Of a DNA stretch of 64,000 nucleotides, positions 59,164 through 64,000 are shown piece after piece; position 1 is the stretch's first letter; each line of letters opens with the position of its first letter. The notes under the pieces are model-generated. The model made no database searches. It was not told where the DNA came from and worked only from the letters and a program-made list of their open reading frames with translations. The position numbers and the translations under genes are program-made. Source of the DNA: Mycobacterium sp. 4858 (GTDB lineage: Bacteria > Actinomycetota > Actinomycetes > Mycobacteriales > Mycobacteriaceae); the NCBI RefSeq assembly GCF_900240975.1, contig NZ_LT968776.1:3345092-3409091 (forward strand). Reading direction: 5' to 3'.

Positions 59164-61097
59164 AATGGGTGACCTACCTTGGCGCGGACGGTGAACGCAC
59201 CGGGGTGCTCTCCGGTGACGCCATCCACGCGATGCCCGCGGGCGTGACGCTGCTCGACCTGGTCGGCCGCGGCACCGACGGATTGCGCGCGGCAGGCGAG
59301 GAGGCGCTGCGCGCCCCGGCGGCGACGGTGCCCCTGGGGGAAGTGCGGCTGCTGGCGCCGATCCCGCGCCCACCGTCCATCCGCGATTCGCTGTGCTTTC
59401 TCGATCACATGCGCAACTGCCAGGCCGCGCTGGGCGCCGGGCGGACGCTCGCCGACACCTGGTACCGGATACCGGCGTTCTATTTCGCCTGCCCCGCAAC
59501 GGTTTTAGGGCCCTACGACGATGCCCCCACCGCGCCCGGAAGCGCTTGGCAGGACTTCGAATTGGAGATCGCCGCGATCATCGGCACCGGCGGGCGGGAC
59601 TTGACCGTCGATGAAGCCGAGCGGGCCATCATCGGCTACACCATCTTCAACGACTGGTCGGCACGCGACCTGCAGCAACTGGAGAGCCAACTGGGCATCG
59701 GACAGGGCAAGGGCAAAGACAGCGGCGTCACCCTGGGCCCCTACCTGGTGACACCCGACGAACTCGAGCCGTACCGGCGGGACGGCAGCCTGGACCTGCG
59801 GGTGACCGCGCTGGTCAACGACGCCGTGATCGGGTCGGGTTCGACCGCCCAAATGGATTGGACCTTCGGCGAAGTCATCTCCTACGCCTCGCGAGGCGTG
59901 ACGCTCGCCCCGGGCGACGTCATCGGCTCCGGAACGGTGCCGACCTGCACGCTGGTCGAACACCTGAACCCGACGGCGCTGGACTCCTTCCCCGGCTGGC
60001 TGCACGACGGCGACGTCGTCACGCTGCGGGTCGAGGGACTCGGGGAGACCCGACAGACCGTGCGCGCCGGTGCCGCACCGCATCCGTTGGCGGCCCGACC
60101 CAATCCCGACGCCGCGCCCGCGGCGCCGCGGGTGAATCGGGCGCCCGCGAAGGTGCCCTACACGCGCGGCCTGCACCAGGTCGCCGACCGGGTCTGGGCG
60201 TGGACGCTGCCCGACGGCGGTTACGGGTGGAGCAACGCCGGGCTGGTCGCCGGCGACGACGCGTCGCTGCTCGTCGACACGCTGTTCGACCTGGCGTTGA
60301 CCCGCGAAATGCTCAGTGCGATGCGGGACATCACCGCCGCCGCACCCATCACCGACGCGCTGATCACCCACTCCAACGGCGACCACACCCACGGCAACCA
60401 GCTGCTCGATCCGTCGGTTCGGATCATCGCCGCGCGGGGCACGGCGGACGAGATCGCGCACGGGATGGCGCCCGAGATGCTGGCGATGGCGCAGACTGCG
60501 AACCTGGGCCCGGTCGCGACCCCCTACACCCGAGACCGCTTCGGGCACTTCGACTTCAGCGGCATCACGGTGCGCAACGCGGATCAGACGTTCGACCGCG
60601 AGCTGACCATCGAGGTGGGTGGGCGGCGCATCGACCTGCTGAACTTGGGCCCCGCGCACACCGCCGCGGATTCGGTGGTGCACGTGCCCGACGCGGGTGT
60701 GCTCTTCGGTGGCGACCTGCTGTTCATCGGCTGCACCCCCATCGTGTGGGCCGGCCCGATCGCCAACTGGATCGCCGCGTGCGACGCGATGATCGCGCTG
60801 GACGCGCCGACGGTGGTGCCCGGCCACGGCCCCGTCAGCGACCCCGACGGAATCCGCGCCGTGCGTGGCTATCTCGCCCACGTCTCCGACCAAGCCGAGG
60901 CCGCCTACCGCCGCGGGCTGTCGTGGTCGGAGGCGGCCGACACCATCGACCTCGGCGAGTACGCGACCTGGCTGGACGCTGAGCGCGTCGTCGTCAACGT
61001 CTATCAGCGGTACCGCGAACTGGACCCGGAGACCCCTCAGCTGGAGGTGATGGCCCTGCTGGTGATGCAGGCCGAGTGGCTGGCCAAGCGGTCCTGA
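59160..61097 (+). CDS. Fumarylacetoacetate hydrolase-like / metallo-beta-lactamase fusion
   Basis: 645 residues. Residues ~1-300 are a FAH-family domain (DFELEIAAIIGTGGRDLTVD, GYTIFNDWSARDLQQLESQL, GDVIGSGTVPTCTLVEHL) with its Glu/Asp metal ligands. Residues ~340-640 are a metallo-beta-lactamase fold with HSNGDHTHGNQLL, GDLLFIGCTPIVWAGP and VVPGHGPVSDPDG. Neighbour and architecture match Rv0939. The two halves might catalyse successive steps (isomerase or decarboxylase, then hydrolase) on one substrate; unproven. Coupled to ligD by ATGA. Confidence 0.9.
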   Translation: MKWVTYLGADGERTGVLSGDAIHAMPAGVTLLDLVGRGTDGLRAAGEEALRAPAATVPLGEVRLLAPIPRPPSIRDSLCFLDHMRNCQAALGAGRTLADTWYRIPAFYFACPATVLGPYDDAPTAPGSAWQDFELEIAAIIGTGGRDLTVDEAERAIIGYTIFNDWSARDLQQLESQLGIGQGKGKDSGVTLGPYLVTPDELEPYRRDGSLDLRVTALVNDAVIGSGSTAQMDWTFGEVISYASRGVTLAPGDVIGSGTVPTCTLVEHLNPTALDSFPGWLHDGDVVTLRVEGLGETRQTVRAGAAPHPLAARPNPDAAPAAPRVNRAPAKVPYTRGLHQVADRVWAWTLPDGGYGWSNAGLVAGDDASLLVDTLFDLALTREMLSAMRDITAAAPITDALITHSNGDHTHGNQLLDPSVRIIAARGTADEIAHGMAPEMLAMAQTANLGPVATPYTRDRFGHFDFSGITVRNADQTFDRELTIEVGGRRIDLLNLGPAHTAADSVVHVPDAGVLFGGDLLFIGCTPIVWAGPIANWIAACDAMIALDAPTVVPGHGPVSDPDGIRAVRGYLAHVSDQAEAAYRRGLSWSEAADTIDLGEYATWLDAERVVVNVYQRYRELDPETPQLEVMALLVMQAEWLAKRS

Positions 61098-61245
61098 AAC
61101 CCCGCGGGAAATCCAAGGACACGACAGCTCTCGGCGTGGCGCGGGCAGGCTCGGTCTGCCGCGGTTGCCGGCTTGGCTTGATCATGCGAGAGGCGCCTGG
61201 GACGTGCGCTGAAATTGATAACCGTGACGCTGGAGCTTGTGTGGC

Positions 61246-62130
61246 TCAGGTCGGCGTCTCGGCGTCGGGTCTGAGGTGCTGCCACCAGCAGTAGATGTAG
61301 ATCGCCATCGAAATCGCCAGTATGACGATCACCCAGAGCACCACTGTGACGTCAACCCACCATCCGATCGGTGGCGAGTCGGGGAGGGCATTTCGCAGCG
61401 GTACTACCGCGAAGAGCATTGCCGCATACCAAGTCGTCATCGGCGGCTGGAACTTTCGGCGACCACGCACGGTCTGCACTGCAACGATCAATCCCAGACC
61501 TGCAAGCAGGATCAATACACCGAGGATTGCGGCAGCAAAAGCTCCGGTCGTTGGCGACCGGTGCAAGACCACTCGATACGGTGCCGGCTTACCGGCCTGG
61601 CTGGTGGCGGGGACGTCAACCCTCCAGCCGCGAAGACGGTCGATAAAAGTCACCGACGCCCGCTGTGGTTCTGCCCCAGCGCCCCGGAAGAGTTCGACCG
61701 TGATGGGGCCCGAATGGTAGTCATCGAACGGCCAATGCCGCACGTCACCAGTGAGATTCAACGTGACCGGAAAAACGCCGGGCAGCATACCTTTTGACCA
61801 CGTGCGTTTGGTCGGTGTTACCGCAGATGTCACTATGACACTGAGGTCTTGGGTGAGGTCATGGGTTGAGGGATCCAGCAGCCCCGGCCCGGGCGATACG
61901 GCCAGGTCGGCGATCAACTCGCCATCGATCGAGTGAACTTCTTTGAGGCCGATGGTCACCGTGGTTCCATCGGACGCCGGGTAACCATCGACGACTCGAC
62001 GAGGTTGGCCCATACCTGCGCTGGCATACAACATGATCATGCCGACATAGGCGGCGATGAGGATCACGACACCGACGATGCCTAACGTCCTGAGGGATGG
62101 CCTTGCACGTAAAGGCTTATCCGCCGACAA
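61246..62130 (-). CDS. DUF4436-family membrane protein
   Basis: 294 residues from a TTG with GGGGAGG five bases upstream; the frame is open 37 codons further without support. N-terminal helix (LGIVGVVILIAAYVGMIMLY), a ~150-residue extracytoplasmic domain (VTIGLKEVHSIDGELIADLA; WPFDDYHSGPITVELF), then three C-terminal helices (AAILGVLILLAGLGLIVAV; AAMLFAVVPLRNALPDSPPI; VVLWVIVILAISMAIYIY). WPFDxY is the family signature. Function unknown. Confidence 0.82.
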   Translation of the reverse strand: MSADKPLRARPSLRTLGIVGVVILIAAYVGMIMLYASAGMGQPRRVVDGYPASDGTTVTIGLKEVHSIDGELIADLAVSPGPGLLDPSTHDLTQDLSVIVTSAVTPTKRTWSKGMLPGVFPVTLNLTGDVRHWPFDDYHSGPITVELFRGAGAEPQRASVTFIDRLRGWRVDVPATSQAGKPAPYRVVLHRSPTTGAFAAAILGVLILLAGLGLIVAVQTVRGRRKFQPPMTTWYAAMLFAVVPLRNALPDSPPIGWWVDVTVVLWVIVILAISMAIYIYCWWQHLRPDAETPT

Positions 62131-62280
62131 CAGCGCCTCCCCTATGGCATGTGTTTCCGTGCAGGGATTGTAGCCGTGAGTGAGCCTCGGTGCTTGGTCA
62201 CGGAACCGGCGCCGGACACCCCGCACCGGGTGGCCGCCCACCGGTCCGGGCCTCTTAACCCCGAGAGCGCACCCCCGGAG

Positions 62281-63198
62281 TTAAAGCCGCACGGCCCGAA
62301 CGAATTTGATCGTGGTCGCCGGGACCTGCTCCGCGGCGGGCCCCAACTCCGGCAGCCCGGCGGCGGAGAACAGGTCGGTGAGCCGGGATTCGGTGGTTTC
62401 CCAGCCGTTTTCGTGCAGATGCGCGGCGACGTCGGTGTGCTCGCCCGGATACGTCAAGCTGGTCAGGTCCATCTCGAGCCCGTGTCGTCGCCAGCCTTCG
62501 GTCATGAGCCTGGCCTGCTCCCGGGCTGCCGGCGACGTGCCGGTCACCGTGCCGTAGTCGGCGGCGAACCGGCTGCCCTCGGCCGACAGCGGGATGATGG
62601 AGTCCAGCAGCCGAATCTCGGCCTCCGGCGGCAGCCATCCGATGAGCACGCCCTCGGCCAGCCATGCGGTGGGATGGGCCGGATCGAAGCCCGCCTCCTG
62701 AAGCGCCGCCGGCCAATCGTCGCGCAGATCGACGCCGACCTCGCGGAGCTTGGCGGTGGGCGCCGCCCCGATCTCCGACATCGTCGCCGCCTTGAACGCG
62801 ATGACCTCGGGCTGGTCGATCTCGTACACGATCGTCCCGATCGGCCAGCGCAGCCGGTAGGCGCGAGAATCCAGGCCCGAGGCCACGATCACCACCTGGA
62901 GCAGGCCCGCCTGCCCGGCCGCCGCGAAATAGTCGTCGAAATACCGCGCGCGGGCGGCGAACGTGTCGACCATGCGGGCAAACCCGACGCTTCGCTCGAG
63001 GTCGTCGGGATCGAGTTCGCCGCTGGCCAGCCTGGTGAACACGTCCAACCCGACGGCGCGCACCAGCGGCTCGGCGAAGTCGTCGGTGATGACCGGCTGC
63101 GGACGCTTGCTCGCGGCGGCCCTGGCGGCGGCGACCATGGTGGCCGTCGCTCCCACGCTGTTGGCCAGGTCCCAGCTGTCACCTTCGGTTCGTGCCAT
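62281..63198 (-). CDS. SAM-dependent methyltransferase, mycobacterial TIGR00027/LCM type
   Basis: 305 residues with GAAGGAG five bases before the ATG. Typical sequence: TEGDSWDLANSVGATATMVA, ARYFDDYFAAA, QVVIVASGLDSRAYRL (SAM motif I), VYEIDQPEVIAFK, and AEGVLIGWLPPEAEIRLLDS. This family is amplified in mycobacteria, and its members are annotated as putative S-adenosylmethionine-dependent methyltransferases with unknown acceptors. Confidence 0.92.
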   Translation of the reverse strand: MARTEGDSWDLANSVGATATMVAAARAAASKRPQPVITDDFAEPLVRAVGLDVFTRLASGELDPDDLERSVGFARMVDTFAARARYFDDYFAAAGQAGLLQVVIVASGLDSRAYRLRWPIGTIVYEIDQPEVIAFKAATMSEIGAAPTAKLREVGVDLRDDWPAALQEAGFDPAHPTAWLAEGVLIGWLPPEAEIRLLDSIIPLSAEGSRFAADYGTVTGTSPAAREQARLMTEGWRRHGLEMDLTSLTYPGEHTDVAAHLHENGWETTESRLTDLFSAAGLPELGPAAEQVPATTIKFVRAVRL

Positions 63199-63273
63199 GG
63201 CTTCTCCTTCGATGTGGCGGCCAAACCACGGTATGCCCCGTCGGTGAAATCCGCGTCGCCTACCGTTTCAGCC

Positions 63274-64000
63274 ATGCCCGCAGTGGAATTGGAAACCGTC
63301 GAAGACGGCATCGCCCGCATCACCCTGAACCGGCCCGAGCGCCTCAACGCCATCGACGGCGCGTTGATCGACGGCGTGGACCACGCCCTGGACGCGCTCG
63401 GCGACGGCGAGTTCAGGGTGGCGATCCTGACCGGCGCCGGACGCGGATTCTGCGCGGGGGCCGACCTGAGCGGCACCGGCGAGCCGTGGACCAAGCCCAG
63501 GCCATCCACCCCGGCGTTCAAGGTCAACTACGACTCCCAGGTCCGCCTCGCCGACCTGTTCACGCGGATCTACGAGCTGCCCATTCCGGTGATCGCCGCG
63601 GTCAACGGCGTGGCCGTCGGGGGCGGGCTGGCCTTCGCGCTGGTCTGCGACGTCCGCGTCGCCTCCGACCGGGCGCGGTTCTCCTCGGCGTTCATCAAGG
63701 CGGGCTTCTCGTCGATGGACATGGGCACCAGCTACCTGCTACCCAAGATCGTCGGCGCGGGAGTGGCGCGCGAACTCATGCTGACCGGCCGCATCATCAA
63801 CGCGGCCGAGGCCTACCGCATCAAGCTGGTGCACGAGGTGGTGGCCCCCGACGAGCTGATGCCGGCCGCGCTGAAGGTGGCCCGCTCGATCGCCGAGAAC
63901 AACGCCTACGGCGTCTGGCAGACCAAAATCGGTCTGAACGCGGCACTGGATGCGCCCAGCCTGCGGCATGCCATCGAGATCGAGAACCGCACCCAGATCC
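63274..64000 (+). CDS. Enoyl-CoA hydratase/isomerase family protein, 3' end outside window
   Basis: 242 codons visible, open to the last base. Crotonase motifs: RITLNRPERLNAIDGALIDG, VAILTGAGRGFCAGADLSG (oxyanion hole) and PVIAAVNGVAVGGGLAFALV (second oxyanion loop). In the position of the catalytic Glu pair the sequence reads KAGFSSMDMGTSYLLPKIVG, in which Asp replaces the first Glu, so it may be an isomerase-type or otherwise altered hydratase. Divergent from the methyltransferase. Confidence 0.9.
   Translation, partial: MPAVELETVEDGIARITLNRPERLNAIDGALIDGVDHALDALGDGEFRVAILTGAGRGFCAGADLSGTGEPWTKPRPSTPAFKVNYDSQVRLADLFTRIYELPIPVIAAVNGVAVGGGLAFALVCDVRVASDRARFSSAFIKAGFSSMDMGTSYLLPKIVGAGVARELMLTGRIINAAEAYRIKLVHEVVAPDELMPAALKVARSIAENNAYGVWQTKIGLNAALDAPSLRHAIEIENRTQI

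Noticed and set aside
56827..59499. 890-codon open frame on the minus strand opposite ligD and the FAH-MBL gene
   Set aside because: Arg/Gly/Pro/His-rich, no ribosome site and no domain; it is the shadow of GC-rich third positions in the real genes on the other strand.
59505..60893. 462-codon minus-strand frame opposite the FAH-MBL fusion
   Set aside because: Arg/Gly/Val-rich shadow frame, no start context.
1..64000. CRISPR array, insertion sequence or prophage
   Set aside because: No regularly spaced repeats, transposase, integrase or phage structural genes were seen; the only clear direct repeat is the 35-bp duplication.

Overview
The window reads as a chromosomal segment of a slow-growing non-tuberculous Mycobacterium. 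The reasons are high GC, many GTG and TTG starts, 4-nt ATGA/GTGA gene overlaps, a complete mce operon, an LpqH-type lipoprotein, F420/FMN enzymes, a DosR-type fusion protein, and a gene order on the right (dapB-like oxidoreductase, SDR, pstS, pstC, pstA, ku, ligD, FAH-MBL fusion) that I recall from the Rv0926c-Rv0939 stretch of M. tuberculosis. Species assignment would need a database search.

Region 1 (1-17 kb) is a catabolic, lipid-type cluster in visible decay. Intact genes include an epoxide hydrolase, an SDR, a FadR/GntR regulator, a coupled pair of acyl-CoA dehydrogenase subunits, two PPOX-fold proteins, an acyl-CoA synthetase, a thiolase, a TesB thioesterase and an alpha/beta hydrolase. 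Between them lie remnants of an enoyl-CoA hydratase, a MaoC dehydratase, two amidohydrolases, a thiolase/lipid-transfer protein, a DUF35 protein, a 3-hydroxyisobutyrate dehydrogenase and an acyl-CoA dehydrogenase. AT-rich promoter-like elements precede several of the genes; two of them share an exact 15-mer.

Region 2 (17-33 kb) holds envelope and secreted proteins (CAP domain, DUF732, LpqH-like lipoprotein), a TetR regulator, a 1.3-kb stretch without a clear gene, and one complete ten-gene mce operon (yrbEA, yrbEB, mceA-F, two Mce-associated proteins), followed by a convergent cysteine-rich secreted protein.

Region 3 (33-35 kb) has an HTH antitoxin/nucleotidyltransferase toxin pair, the relic of a GNAT protein and a tRNA-Arg(CCU).

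Region 4 (35-51 kb) carries an APC permease, small conserved proteins and a phosphoribosyltransferase-hydrolase fusion. Divergent from that fusion is a capA homologue broken by a perfect 35-bp tandem duplication, with a DosR-like box between the two. Next come an F420-type oxidoreductase, a gamma-glutamylcyclotransferase/poly-gamma-glutamate hydrolase fusion coupled to mntH, two oxidoreductases, and a phosphate ABC transporter operon with two tandem pstS genes and no pstB.

Region 5 (51-64 kb) contains the NHEJ genes ku and ligD, separated by a four-gene sugar-alcohol operon (two mannitol-dehydrogenase-family enzymes, a HAD phosphatase and a PfkB kinase). It ends with the FAH-MBL fusion coupled to ligD, a DUF4436 membrane protein, a SAM methyltransferase and an enoyl-CoA hydratase cut by the window edge. 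I found no transposase, CRISPR array or prophage.
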